The notes under the pieces are model-generated. The model made no database searches. It was not told the DNA's origin and saw nothing but the letters and a program-made list of their open reading frames with translations. Both the position numbers and the translations under genes were made by a program. From positions 21,300,536 through 21,364,535 of the forward strand of contig JAJLRJ010000005.1 of NCBI GenBank assembly GCA_024195265.1: DNA of 64,000 nucleotides, in the 5' to 3' direction. The DNA is from Dendrophyllia cribrosa. Taxonomy: Eukaryota > Cnidaria > Anthozoa > Scleractinia > Dendrophylliidae. The first letter of the stretch is position 1. Every line of letters begins with the position of its first letter. This document shows, piece after piece, positions 9,759 through 20,992 of the stretch.

Positions 9759-11426
9759 TTAAATATCGGTGAAGGAAAACAGCTGTGGGTTAATTGTAAC
9801 TGGCTGTAACTCGAAAGAAGCTGTTAAATCATGGAAATGTGATTGGTACATGGCATCTGTGTGCCACCTGCTCAGGCAATCTGCTAGTGTGTTTTTACGT
9901 CCAGGAATGTGCGCAGCCTTAAGCATGATATTGTTAATTGCTAATGTCAGCCATAACTCCCGTAAACAAGCTTGCAAGAAAATGTTCCTGCTACGCATAG
10001 AGTTAATCATTTCAACGCATGCCCGGTTATCACAGTGAATCATGATGCATCTGCCTTGTAACTTAAATTGCCAAAGCTTGATTGTCACAACAACCGTAAG
10101 AAGTTCCAACTGGGTAATGGGTAACTGCTGTTGAGTAATGAATGGTGGTAAAAGTTCATGAAAATATTCTCCTTCACATATGGCTCCACAGCCTGACAAG
10201 CTAGCATCTGTAGAAAACAATCCTTCACTGGATTCTAGAAAATCTGTGCCTATGACAGAAACACCATTGTATTTGTCAAGAAAATGTAGCCACCACTGCA
10301 AGTCTAGTTTTAGTTCATTCGACACAGTTATGATGCTCCTACGTGAATCACACCTGCGCAGTTCATTCAACAAACTAGACATAAAGGCCCGTCCAGGGCG
10401 GACACAACTGCATATGTAACCTAGTTTTCCAACAAGAACTTGCAATTGATGTTTAGTTGCCTGCTCTAGGTGAAGCCAATGAGAAATTTCAGCTCCTAAT
10501 TCCAATAGCCTAAACTCAGGAACTGATATGGTCATGTTATCCGTATTGAACCATATGCCAAGCACAAGCATTTGTGTATTTGGTGATTGATCTTTTGCAG
10601 GAGAGGCATGCAAGCCTAGTTCCTCAAATAATTCAGTCATTCTATTGAATGCTACTCCGGCTAACTCTGCTGTCTCAACACCATAAAAGTCATCAATATA
10701 TACATCTGCAAGATAACCCTCTGTAGTTAATATGTGAACCACTGCTTTTGTTACTCGCTGGCATACCATAGTGGCTGAGCGAAGTCCAAAAGGATATCGA
10801 GTATGAAAATAAAGTTGATTGTTCACAACAAAGCCAAGGAATGGAACATCCTTGGGATCCAAGGGAATTTGTCAGAAGGCACGTGCCAGGTCTTTCTTGT
10901 AGATTTGACAATGGCGCCCACGTAATCGAATGAAATGAATAAGTCTGTCAACACCAGGGAGTTGCAACTTGTAAACTTGATTTAAATAACTATCCTTTGG
11001 TATTCCTGAACTAACTGATACACCTTCAGGAAAACTTAAATCATGAACAACTCGTAACTTTGAACTGTCCCTTTTTGGAACTGTTTGTAACGGTGACACA
11101 ACACATGGATGGGAAAATGGATTGCATGTGAAAGGACCAATAATTGCTTTGTGAGCAAGTTCTTCAACCGGATAGTCCATGAGACACAAATTGTTTTTAA
11201 CGGCAGAAGGGTGATTTTTCAAAGTAGACTGTGGCAACACATTTAACTGATAATTAATTGGCCAACCGTAACGTAAGTATGGCACTACATTAAAGTCATC
11301 ATAAGCATGCAGGTATTTGGTCCAGTTTTCAAGATTAAAAGACGTTTGAACAGGTGCTTGTGTGGTGAAAAAATTGTAAGTTCCTGAACACAGTACTGTT
11401 TCAATAATATCAACGGTTTCAACTAG
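9759..11426 (-). pseudogene. DIRS-type reverse transcriptase-RNase H
   Basis: A single minus-strand frame beginning directly after the gag TGA and ending at 9759, broken by one TGA at 10874-10872. The TGA falls inside RT motif A, in KDLARAF*QIPLDPKD, where the family normally has an arginine, so a CGA-to-TGA change is likely. Other signatures are LRVVHDLSFP, YPFGLRSA, the RT active site YIDD, and RNase H residues in FSTDASLSGCG, QLELLTVV, IHCDNRACVEMI and TLADCLSRW. No methyltransferase-like domain was seen. The frame is the same as gag, and no ATG lies near its 5' end, which points to a Gag-Pol fusion made by readthrough. Confidence 0.85.
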
Positions 11427-11432
11427 TCATTG
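11421..11432 (-). promoter_or_regulatory. Putative UGA-CUAG stop-codon readthrough site
   Basis: Gag ends CAA TGA CTA G and the reverse transcriptase frame continues in phase. UGA followed by CUAG is the established readthrough context in animal and viral mRNAs. In-frame continuation without an ATG fits translation of a Gag-Pol fusion. Not proven: this copy also carries real nonsense mutations. Confidence 0.5.
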
Positions 11433-12449
11433 TGGCTTCTGTTGTGCAGATCTAATTGATGGAATAGGATATCTCTGTTTGGCACAGTGGAGCATGGGAT
11501 GCTGATCCGAATCACACACCTTGCAGTGATGTGCGTTCTTGTACTCCGGGTCAGTGATGTTACAAGAGCATTTTGCTGTATAATTCCAGTCAGTACAATA
11601 CGTATCTTTCTGATCTTTTCGAGGGGAGTCACGCTGCTGGCGTGGGCCGAGAAACTTTGATGCCATATTCTGACTGGAACGAAGATCCCCATGACTAAAG
11701 AAAGTATTCGATTTGGCCTGAATGACATCCATTTGACCCCAGTTGAGTCTACCTTGTGCCAAAGCGTGATTGATTGACAAATTAAAATTTCTAACACTCG
11801 ACCACGAATAGTTTATGGCTTTTTCCATTAGCAACTGTAGATACTGAAGTAGATTTTGGTGTTGTGATTGCGGCTGTTGTTGAATAAACTCAAGAAAAGC
11901 AAACACAAATTCTGCAATGTCAATTTTGTCATAATCCAACGTACCTTTTGCGGAAAAGACAGTGTGTCCTTTAGCACTTGCTTTGAGCTGCTGCATTACT
12001 GGAAAGGTAGGATTTGCTAACTGATTTTGCTCCTCTCGCGATGGTGGGGTTAATTCGTTCATGAGCGACGCTAGAATCTTTTCTTGCGACTGATCGTGCA
12101 GAGTTTGACCACGTGTATCGGCAGCAGTTTTGTCTTGTTTTGATGATGGGAGTGATTCCACACTGAGTTTTTCTTTCTGCGACAGAATTTGTAACTCTAA
12201 TTGAAGATTTTGTCGTTTTAAACGCTCCAACTCCAATTGATCTTGAATCTTGGATGACTTTCCAGATTTCTTTTTGGTCACAGGACTCGCAGATGGCGTT
12301 GTCGCAGGCATTTTAGTGGCCGACTTAGCGGCCGCAGATGGCGTTGCATCCGAATCAAAAACCGAAGGGAAAACCATATCAGGGATGTCGTACACAAAAT
12401 CTGGATTGAGTGGTTGTTTAACTGATCTTTTCGACCTCGAGGCCGCCAT
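11427..12449 (-). CDS. DIRS-type Gag-like protein
   Basis: 340 residues from the ATG at 12449-12447 (MAASRSKRSVK). The frame is open a further 37 codons upstream, but the ATG with the basic start is more likely. Order: basic, serine/alanine-rich N-terminus; KKKSGKSSK; a coiled-coil segment around residues 70-105 (LELERLKRQNLQLELQIL); a helical middle; then a C-terminal Cys/His cluster (YTAKCSC, HHCKVCDSDQHPMLHC) of the type seen in DIRS gag ORFs. It presumably binds element RNA. It is followed in frame by RT-RNase H across a TGA. This is the only intact ORF of the element. Confidence 0.75.
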   Translation of the reverse strand: MAASRSKRSVKQPLNPDFVYDIPDMVFPSVFDSDATPSAAAKSATKMPATTPSASPVTKKKSGKSSKIQDQLELERLKRQNLQLELQILSQKEKLSVESLPSSKQDKTAADTRGQTLHDQSQEKILASLMNELTPPSREEQNQLANPTFPVMQQLKASAKGHTVFSAKGTLDYDKIDIAEFVFAFLEFIQQQPQSQHQNLLQYLQLLMEKAINYSWSSVRNFNLSINHALAQGRLNWGQMDVIQAKSNTFFSHGDLRSSQNMASKFLGPRQQRDSPRKDQKDTYCTDWNYTAKCSCNITDPEYKNAHHCKVCDSDQHPMLHCAKQRYPIPSIRSAQQKPQ

Positions 12450-12644
12450 TGTAGAGGATAGCTTCAAGTGAGCGAGTGCGTACAACTGCAAAGTGTCAAC
12501 ACGAGGACGGAGTCGCCACGAATGAGTTCTTTGAATGAGTGAGGAACTAGACAACAACAAAGGCTAAAAGCTGAAGATGCGGAGTTTTTGTGACGACTGA
12601 GGAGAAATAGAGGCGCCTGGAGGGATTTTTGGACGGAGAATGGC

Positions 12645-12785
12645 GTGTCACAGCCTAACGCTAGGAGATGGTCCAACAACTGAATAGCCTTCGAGCACAT
12701 GTACTGATCACGTCACCAGATATGAGCAGCCAATGACTGTGTGCCATTAATTACATGCATTAATTAACATAACTTAATACTACCC
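12645..12785. repeat. Split direct repeat A1 of the DIRS-order element
   Basis: 141 bp matching 5533-5673. It is the 5' terminal repeat of the element on the minus strand, about 200 bp upstream of the gag ATG, so it probably holds the promoter. Confidence 0.85.
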
Positions 12786-13528
12786 GAGTCCCAATGAACA
12801 GTGAGTTCAGCAAAGACGACTGTGAAATATATGGTACCTAAATAAAAAATGATGTAAATCAATGATTGTGTTATGTAAACGTTAAATCAAAATCCAATAC
12901 CTAATTGGGAAAAATTACACAGCTAGTTCATTACAGATTGAAATTGTCGTGTTACAAATACATAATCAACATTCACCATTTTATTTGAGATTTATAGTTG
13001 AGGTTTCAAAATCAATGGATTTTTCTAAAAAATATGTTTTGGGTGTTCTGTAATATTAATATTGATTCAGAAGTACTAAATGACAGCAACATAGCCTTCC
13101 ATCCTAGCAAAGGTTAGCTCCCCAACATCCCTGCAGGCAAACTTGATGGGCATTCTTCATGTTGCCATCAAGAATAATTACTGATGTACATGTAGTTTCA
13201 CCAGCTGTATGAGTCTTGTTTCTACAGAAATTTCAACAGAAGCTCTCCACTGCTGGTGAATTGTTCGGGTTCTCATCTTCCCACCCGCTCTGCAATGGTA
13301 CCAAAGGCTGCTCTCGTCACCACCTGTACGAGAAAGCAAAAGGCATGGAATTTATTATTCCAGTTTTATGAACCCTCGTGTGAATCGTTTCTCTTGGTCC
13401 AAACAGTAATATTATTTTGATACAATTCTGCACAATATTTAAAAAAGTAAACTAGTACTACTTACATTACTGCTATTATTGTTATTATTATTATGAATAA
13501 TTTTATTTATTTTCAGCCAAGCACCTGG
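12786..13528. other. Gene-free stretch
   Basis: AT-rich sequence with no coding or repeat feature I can support. Confidence 0.4.
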
Positions 13529-15210
13529 TACAGTACCGGGCAAATGTAAGTTGACAGTCTCTTTCGAGTCGAGGATCGAGCATCGAGGATCGAGTTGGGT
13601 TTCGAGTCTTTCGAGTCAAGCATAGAGACTCGAAAGAATCGAGGAAGTAATGAGCTTGTCGCTTGACCGATTCCTCGAGAAAATAATCGAACAAACGCAC
13701 CGCACTTCAGAGAAAGTGATAATAGTTATTCGAAAACGTAAACTTCGACGCGACGCAATGAGATGTATTCACTTGCGGCTCGGTTTCTATTTTTAGCGGG
13801 CGAAAATAAACTTGAAATCGCTCTAATGATAAGTTTTTTCATTGCACTGCTTGTGAAGTACTGTCGAGATGTTGGTATGGCAAATTCGTCTAACGGATAG
13901 CTTGGTAGTTTCGAAAAGGAACAGCTTCCGAGAATAATTTATCAGACTGTACCGACAGTAAATATTCAGAGCGCTGGAACTTTAGAAACATTTTGCCGAC
14001 TTAAATAATTGCGCTGGATGATCTTCCATAATAAAACAGCTAGTTTTTTTCTCCCAGAAATTTCATCGAGTATCTGTTTGGCCAGACACGAGCGAGATTC
14101 AAGCCAGACAAAGTATCAAGCGACGAGTGTTTTTCTCACTTTAATAGATGGAGATCACGCGGATGAATTGATGGAACCAAACGCGGCTTATTTTTATTCC
14201 CAGCCCGAAGACACTCCAAACTTTCTGTGATGTTTTAGCGTGGTGGAATACTTGGAAATGAAGAAAGAAAACAGAGAATTTGTAGAAGCGTCTAGTCTGT
14301 TTATATAAAAACTTGTGACTTTCGCTTGTGCAAGCGTGTTTTCAGGTTTCAAATTACCGTTTTGACAAATGCAAATTCGGTGCACTTTTCCCACTTTTCC
14401 CAAGGGACCGCCAAGCACTTTTTACCGACAACTACAACAAACTTCAAAGGGTTTAATTTTTATTTTCTGCTTCCAAACTTTCCCTACCATCTTTAATTTC
14501 GATTATAATTTTTAGTTCCATTCAAGATTTAATTTAACAATGAAGTAAACATGAAGTTATCGACTACTGCACTTCGGGCCGCTTCAAATCAAAGAAAGAT
14601 TACGAGTTGATTAAACCTTGTCCATTCGACGCGGCGGCGAGAGAGTTGCGTTAAATAACAATTGTCACGTACGAAAGTTTTCATTGCTAACGGCGATCGA
14701 TGGAGACAAAAAAGTCATTTTACTTGATCGTTTTACGTTACATGTGTAGCGACCGTTTGAAACCAAAAGAAAATATTGCAGTTTTGAAAACAGTTTCCTT
14801 TCCATGAAAACACTTTTAATCAAAGAAAGATTACGAGTAGATTGAACGTTATCCATCCGACGCGGCGACATGTTCATGTGGCGTTAATAACAATGTCACG
14901 TGCGAAAGTTTTCATTGCGAAGGGCGATTGATGAAGACAAAAAGTTCTTGTGTAGCGACCGTTTGGTTCCAGCGTGCGGCTAATAATTATGGCAAAATTA
15001 GATGGTTTTCTTTGCGAATTTTCTCTCTCCGATGTTGACAAATGTTAGCGTGCGACTCTGCGAGGAATTAATCGTTTTCTCGTATGCATAATCGACAAAG
15101 TTCCGTTCAGACAAATTCTTCGAGGATCGAGTTTCGAGTCAATCGAGTCGAGGATCGATGCTCGCGAGGATCGAGGATCGAGTGTCAACTTACCTTTGCC
15201 CGGTACTGTA
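13529..15210. mobile_element. TA-flanked non-autonomous DNA transposon
   Basis: The left end is TA-CAGTACCGGGCAAATGTA and the right end reads, as reverse complement, TA-CAGTACCGGGCAAAGGTA. A TA duplication with CAGT... ends fits a Tc1/mariner (pogo-like) element. Inside both ends are runs of cgaggatcgag-type motifs (13560-13650 and 15115-15185) that pair with each other and extend the inverted repeats to about 100 bp. No transposase is encoded. Confidence 0.7.
14587..14970. repeat. Internal direct duplication, period about 231 bp
   Basis: A segment starting atcaaagaaagattacgag at about 14588 recurs at about 14819, followed in both copies by ccgacgcggcg, gtcacgt-cgaaagttttcattgc and gtgtagcgaccgttt. 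It lies within the TA-flanked element. Confidence 0.6.
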
Positions 15211-17049
15211 AGTAAGTAATCTAACAAGAAAAGAGCATAACATATTTAGGCAGAATACCCACTTCCAAACCTGCGCCTGGGAAGGACAGTTTCTGCAGAC
15301 ATCTGTACCGGCTCTTAGCTCAGGTGGCCATGGTGTGAGATTTGGTGACGATTTAACTGGTCACCTGCTTAGATTCCCCATCCCCAGTGACTGGTCCCAA
15401 TTATCGTCATCATCAAATCATCGTCTTCCAAAATCTGCTGAATTTTCATCACCTCTATCACTCTCTTACTTTTCTTTTTCCCATTTCCCTTCCTCTGATT
15501 GCTTCTGCCACCTCCCCTTTCCATCTCTCTTCCTGTTTCCTTTCCTCCATCTCTCTTCTCTTGAGGTCTTCTCCTTGCCTTTTTCTTTCCTCCAGTTTAC
15601 TCTCCCGTCTCTACTCTTTGCTCTTTTCTCTCAAATTTATCTCTCTATTCTCCTGTTTTCAATCCTCTTCTATGCACTTTTTTGTTGCCTTTTCCTCTGT
15701 TTTGCTACTGTCAGCGTTGGAACATGCTTCGCGATCTAAAGAAAAAAAAACCTCTATAGGACAGTGTGGACTCATAAAGTTAATAACATCATGCCTGGAA
15801 AAATTCAGTCGCTTATAAGACAAAACAACAAAAACGATTAAAAAGGACTTTTAAAGGACATTAATTCTTTTTTCAGTGATGTTATCCTTGTAGTTGCTTA
15901 AGCTCCCTATTGAATTTAGAACAACATAATTTATTTAATTTTATCACAAACATTTACCTCTACTTTTCTTAACCCATGTGAACCGGCGTGAGGGCTATCG
16001 ATTCGTAACATGTAGAAGCTTGTTCAGCAAAGTACTTAACGTTCGTTTAATCTTGTGTAAACCGTTGTAAATACCTTACATAAAGGTTAACATAAAATGA
16101 GTTAAAGTAAACCAAATAACAAATGGAAAGGTTGAAATACATGAATTGAAAAAACGAAAACTTAGGCTTTCCAATGCTGAAAGTTTAGGGAACTGATGTG
16201 ACATGAAGTGATTTTAGAAACCGAAATACGTGAATTTAAAGGATGAATTAACATAAGACGCGAAATAAAGGCGTGTGGAATGTGATAATAAAACATAATG
16301 GAGGGAACAATTAACAACAACAAATACTAAATTATGCGTAACAACCGGAACACCATGGTTGTACCATGTAAGCCTTGTACCTTCTGCTACCCCACACTAT
16401 TTCAACTTCTCCTGATGCTAGGCTTGCACGGGGAACCACTTTTTTCCAGTCGACAGGTTGCATTCGCCCATTCCATGGACTTGTGTTCTAGCGCATGACT
16501 ACTTTGTCTTGCTTACCCATTTTGAAGACAGTTTAGAAAATGAAAATACCTAGAGCACTCGACGAACTGTGAGTTACAGTATTGTGAAAAAGAAATGCAA
16601 ACGATATCTCGATATCTGAAACGAAATATCGCGCGATATTTCGGGATATCTATTGTTCCAGTTTAAGCGAAATATTGTTCCCCCTCAGCGAAATCTCGCC
16701 ATCACTCAACGAAAAACGCAAAATATTTCTGTCTTGCGGTTGTTTCTCTCCAAATGTTTTGTAGACAAAGCTTACAAAATTCGCTAATGAGCGCTCAATT
16801 TAAACATCGTATAATTTAGACTTCTTGGCGACGACAGATGTTTTTTAAAGTTCAGTTGCGACATGACACGCAACATTGGGTTTACAAGGGACTGCGACCA
16901 AGTCAAATCTGTAGTTCGCTGAGTTTTGTTTTAGAAAGTAGAAATGCCTTACAATTGACTATGGCTAGTAATTGTCCAAGCGTGTCAAGTTACTTGTGAT
17001 CTACGAACGCAGACAGATTTACGGCAGTTTATTTACTCTCGGCTTTTGC
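15211..17049. other. Gene-free stretch with pyrimidine tract
   Basis: From about 15390 to 15720 the plus strand is strongly pyrimidine-rich (cttcctttctctcc-type). Its open frames are a by-product of composition, not genes. The remainder shows no coding signal. A 22-bp perfect palindrome lies at 16622-16643. Confidence 0.45.
16622..16643. repeat. 22-bp perfect palindrome
   Basis: Two 11-base arms, CGAAATATCGC and GCGATATTTCG, meet with no spacer. GATATC also occurs on each side (16602, 16645). Confidence 0.8.
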
Positions 17050-17515
17050 AGTAGGTAATGAATTCGATTTATACTATGCTATCCTTGTTTTGACCGTTAG
17101 CTGCGCTGAGACATTACGATTATAGCCGTCAAATTCTGGCCGCTCAACACTTTATGCAAATCTCGGCATCATCAGACAGAAAATGTTTACATGTATGTGT
17201 AAGCTTCCGGACACAAATTCTAAAATACTCTGTGACTGGTGGTCTGTAATTTTACTATTTTCAAGTCAATGTATTCGATGTATACTATGCTATCCTTGTT
17301 TAGACCGCTGAGACGTTTACGATTATAGCCATCAATTTAAAATTTAAGTGTGATTTTTTTCTGACGGCTCTTCGAAAAATGTTTATGATGCCGAGATTTG
17401 CATAGTGCGAATTTTTCTGACCGCTCGGCACTCTACAAATCTGACAAATTGACAGCTGTGATCGTAAATGTCTCAGCTGTCTAAATAAGGATAGCATAGT
17501 ATAAATTGAACACAA
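17050..17515. repeat. Nested inverted repeat (decayed MITE pair)
   Basis: A motif containing TATACTATGCTATCCTTGTT occurs forward at about 17070 and 17280, and in reverse near 17490 (aaggatagcatagtataaat). The 17058-17190 segment matches the reverse complement of 17370-17515, including ATGCAAATCTCGGCATCAT. Probably two copies of a palindromic MITE, one rearranged. Confidence 0.6.
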
Positions 17516-17662
17516 TCATTGAGCAGATTGACACGAAATTGAAAAAAGATTTCAGACTGCCAGTTATGGAGCTCAAGTATTTTAAAAATCCTATTCGGCT
17601 GCCGGACATCTAGACACTGGCTATCGCGATGTTGTCTCATCCCTTGTGTAAATTTATTTCAG

Positions 17663-18360
17663 TGGAAAGGAGAATGGCCAAGTATGGTCTTTCAGTATCA
17701 GGTAAGAATAACTTACCTTATATTAAAACGATTTCAAGTTGGCAAATTCACTAAGATTTAACCTAGATTTTGGTTATCTGGGTCTGGGGGAGAAGCGTTG
17801 CATGAAATTCGAACTTATTTCATTGCTTTTCTGTAATAGACTGCGTTATGTTAAGGGCTAGGGACATTGTTTAGCCTGCTTGTCTACTATGGTTTTATCG
17901 GCCAGAAAGCTAAGTGTGAGGAAAAATGTTATGTTGAAAATCGACCAATCAAAATCATTACCCAGTTTGACGTCACTGGACGGCAGCCTTGTCACAGATT
18001 TAAGACGTCACGGGAGTTGACAGCAGCATCGCAATTCAGGTTACGTTTTACATTGGACAGTTGTTTTAACATTTTTAACGTATGCCATGTTGCAGGCACA
18101 TATAGTAACATCAGTGATGAGGAGCTGGACAATGTTGTCAAAGTTGCTCAAAGTGGGCATCCTGGGATGGATTAAGGATGCTAATGGGTCATATGCACAG
18201 TAAAGGTTTATGGAACCAGTGGAGTAGAGTTCGTCAATCACTCCTGAGAACCGATCCCAGCGGTGTCCATCAAAGATGGAGAGACTCCATTTGACGCCGC
18301 AAGTACTGTGTCCCTGGCCCCCTGGCACTTTGGCACATTGATGGCAATCAAACTCATCAG
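17663..18360 (+). pseudogene. Integrase-core (rve) domain gene, two decayed exons
   Basis: Exon 1 (17663-17701) is bounded by tttatttcag and gtaag and encodes ERRMAKYGLSVS. Exon 2 (18096-18360), after a tgttgcag acceptor, encodes TYSNISDEELDNVVKVAQ, then, after a frame change near 18165, GLRMLMGHMHSKG, LLRTDPSGVHQRW and ALWHIDGNQTHQ, ending at a gtaaa donor. The string of YGLSV, ISDEELD, LRTDP and LWHIDGN motifs matches a family of multi-exon animal genes with an integrase core domain. WHIDGN carries the first catalytic aspartate. The frame change and a TGA at 18292-18294 mark it as a pseudogene. No further exons were recognised downstream. Confidence 0.65.
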
Positions 18361-19185
18361 GTAAATAGTATTTTCGGATCCTACGTTACCCATTTTTTTT
18401 ATTGATTGAAGATTGAACTTTCTAAGTACTCCCTTAGAATATGGCAGGGCTATTTTGGGGATCAGGCTTGAAGGGTAAGCGATTGCGCTAAAATTATAAG
18501 CGGGAAGGGTGGAGCAGAGAGGGGGTGGGTCATCAGTTTCTTGAGCCCTTGACCAGTAAACGCAGGTGATGGCAGCGTCGTACAAGTCCCTGATACTGCA
18601 TGCCCACTTAAAGATCACAACCTATCGTTATTAATGCAAGCAGTTGACTACAGAGTCAATGATGGCAATTATGGGATTTCGCTTTACACTGACACTGTAG
18701 CTGAAGTTACAAGATTGCTTCAAGATGAGACTTGGTGTTTTCTATAATCTTACTTACAGTGTAATTGGACTGTATGCCTGTGCAGTCCATAACTATTAAT
18801 TTTAAAACATTATAACAGGCATAGTAAATATCAATGTTCTGCAAATTTGTCCTTGAGTTCAGTGTTCCTGTATCTCAAAAATACTTCATGTCAAATACAA
18901 TATTCTGAAAATCCTTAACGTTCAAATGGATCAGAAATTAACAATAACTTTAACGCTAACAAAACAATCTTAGGTTTAAAGATAGAACAAGTAATTTCGG
19001 TTGTTGTAACGTATCATTTATCATATGCTTTATTGTAAACACAGTTGAATGACTTACTGGCAGTGCTAAGAACTGCTTCAATGGATGAAAAGAATGTGGA
19101 TTTGTCAGAAAAGACTGGGGGTAGGGTCAGACTCTGAAGGCATGTTGATGCAAATATGGAAGATACACTCTCAAACTTAATTTCT
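18361..19185. other. Gene-free stretch
   Basis: It would hold the next intron and exons of the integrase-core pseudogene, but no further coding exon could be recognised. Confidence 0.4.
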
Positions 19186-19328
19186 ATTCTTCGGTTGCAA
19201 CCACGTGACCCACTGCGTGACGTAATTTTTGTTCCGCCATGTTGGTGTACAGGATTTGCATATTTTCTCTCAAAACTTCACACGTGTTTTGCAACTTGTA
19301 ACGTTTCAATCGTTATATCTTGCTTAAA

Positions 19329-20912
19329 ATGCCTATGTGTCTGTTGGTAAATTGTTCTAACAGAAGTGGACGTGACGAAGGAGTCAGGCTGTTTCGTGTT
19401 CCTGCCATAATCAAAAATCAGGGCGAAGAAACAGAGGAACTATCGAGAGAACGGCGGCGAAAGTGGCTCTCCGCCATACACCGAGACGATTTGACCGACA
19501 AAATTTTGAGTAACGACCGTGTTTGTGGGAGGCATTTTGTCAGTGGACAACCAGCACTACTATGGGATCGTTATAATGTTGACTGGAAACCAACTGTCGA
19601 TTTGGGACATAGCATTTGCGAAGGAGAAGAGGAAACGAAGGCCAAGGCAGAGGCCAACATAGCTCGCGAAGAACGCTCGAAGGAAAGGCGAAAAAGGCGC
19701 TCGGGAATACTCGAGAAAGAGCGCCTTGAGAAAATTCAGCGCCTTAATGAATCTGGTATTAAATTGGCTGATATTCCCTTCGAAATAGAAGTTGGACATA
19801 CCGAAGGTGGCGAAGATAGAGAATCGCCAGAGGATTTGCATGGCCAGAAAAACTGTGCAACACAGACGGAGGCATTTGACTACCTATACAGGCGTTCGAC
19901 TTCGTCTTCTCATGCCAGTCAACTCTCTGATGCTGCCTGTCAAACAGAAGAGTTTGAATACATGTTTAGTTCATTCTCTATTTCTGATAGCAAGCCCTTC
20001 GACAAAGAGTACTTCCGAAACGATGACGATAAAGTTTCATTCTACACTGGTCTCCCTGGGTTTGACACACTAGAATTGGTGTACAAATTTGTTTCACCAC
20101 ATGTCACTCGCCGCTCACAGAGTTTGAATCTCTTTCAAGAAATGGTAATGATTCTAATAAAACTGAGACTTGATGTGCCTTTTCAGGATCTGGCTTATAG
20201 ATTTAGTGTTTCTAAGTCTACTGTTTCCAGAACTTTTGCCCAGTGGATGGTCATAATGGATTTGCGGCTGTCCCCCCTGATTCGCTGGCCAGAAAGAGAG
20301 GAGCTTTGGAGGACAATGCCTCAAAGCTTTAAATATTCTTTCGGGAACAAGACTACGGTAATAATTGACTGCTTTGAGGTTTTTTGCGTAAAACCATCAA
20401 ATCTCTTGGCAAGAGCACAGACATTCAGCTCATACAAACATCACAATACAGTGAAAGTACTCATCGGCATCACTCCACAAGGAACTGTTTCCTTTGTATC
20501 TCAGGCTTGGGGTGGGCGGACATCAGACAAGTACTTGACAGAGAACTGTGGGATGCTCGGAAAATTGTTACCAGGGGATCTGGTCATGGCTGATAGAGGG
20601 TTCACCATTCATGATGGCACAGCCCTCAAGTATGCAGAATTAGCCATCCCAGCCTTTACTAAAGGCAAAGCACAGCTGGATCCTTTTGAGGTGGAGAAGA
20701 CTCGTGGAATTGCTGCTGTTCGCATACACGTCGAAAGAGTTATTGGCCTTTTACGTAGAAAGTATACCATCTTAGAAGGAATACTTCCCACTGAGCTGCT
20801 GACTTGTGATCCATCAGGAGCCCCAGAGGTCAAGATCCCCATGATAGACCGTATAATTAGAGTTTGTTCTGGACTGGTCAATCTTTGTGGCCCAATTGTA
20901 CCATTTGATTAG
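19329..20912 (+). CDS. THAP-domain DDE transposase
   Basis: An intact 527-residue transposase. Residues 1-90 form a THAP C2CH zinc finger ([33 protein letters not shown]). The start is the ATG giving MPMC, the usual THAP beginning. Residues 100-145 are a charged coiled coil. Two repeated motifs, [12 protein letters not shown] and [11 protein letters not shown], precede a helix-turn-helix ([19 protein letters not shown]) of the HTH_Tnp_4 type. The DDE_Tnp_4 domain follows with D347 ([10 protein letters not shown]), D422 (VMADRGFTI) and E469 (IHVERVIG). All catalytic residues are present, so the enzyme could be active. It cuts and pastes the element by recognising its inverted ends. The gene faces the YqaJ gene, tail to tail. 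Confidence 0.9.
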   Translation: MPMCLLVNCSNRSGRDEGVRLFRVPAIIKNQGEETEELSRERRRKWLSAIHRDDLTDKILSNDRVCGRHFVSGQPALLWDRYNVDWKPTVDLGHSICEGEEETKAKAEANIAREERSKERRKRRSGILEKERLEKIQRLNESGIKLADIPFEIEVGHTEGGEDRESPEDLHGQKNCATQTEAFDYLYRRSTSSSHASQLSDAACQTEEFEYMFSSFSISDSKPFDKEYFRNDDDKVSFYTGLPGFDTLELVYKFVSPHVTRRSQSLNLFQEMVMILIKLRLDVPFQDLAYRFSVSKSTVSRTFAQWMVIMDLRLSPLIRWPEREELWRTMPQSFKYSFGNKTTVIIDCFEVFCVKPSNLLARAQTFSSYKHHNTVKVLIGITPQGTVSFVSQAWGGRTSDKYLTENCGMLGKLLPGDLVMADRGFTIHDGTALKYAELAIPAFTKGKAQLDPFEVEKTRGIAAVRIHVERVIGLLRRKYTILEGILPTELLTCDPSGAPEVKIPMIDRIIRVCSGLVNLCGPIVPFD

Positions 20913-20986
20913 AGAACACATCAACTTTCAAATTAACTGGATCCAGGGGGTTATAAAAAAAAATCATCACTTGAGTGTAAATAACA

Positions 20987-20992
20987 AATAAA
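20987..20992 (+). terminator. Candidate polyadenylation signal
   Basis: AATAAA 75 bp past the transposase stop codon, in AT-rich sequence. Confidence 0.4.

Larger units (their letters stand above)
5420..12785 (-). mobile_element. DIRS-order (PAT/Ngaro-like) YR retrotransposon
   Basis: Read on the minus strand: repeat A1 (12785-12645), gag, RT-RNase H, tyrosine recombinase, then repeats B1 (5758-5674), A2 (5673-5533) and B2 (5504-5420). A1 and A2 are each 141 bp and B1 and B2 are each 85 bp, nearly identical within each pair. The order A1-ORFs-B1A2B2 is the split direct repeat layout of PAT- and Ngaro-type elements, which integrate with a tyrosine recombinase and leave no target duplication. 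A Crypton (6609-9371) and a 143-bp MITE (9608-9750) sit inside. Two genes carry nonsense mutations, so the copy is inactive. Confidence 0.9.

Noticed and set aside
15335..15818. Two long overlapping frames rich in Ser/Phe/Leu
   Set aside because: Caused by the pyrimidine-rich tract; low complexity and open in two frames at once.
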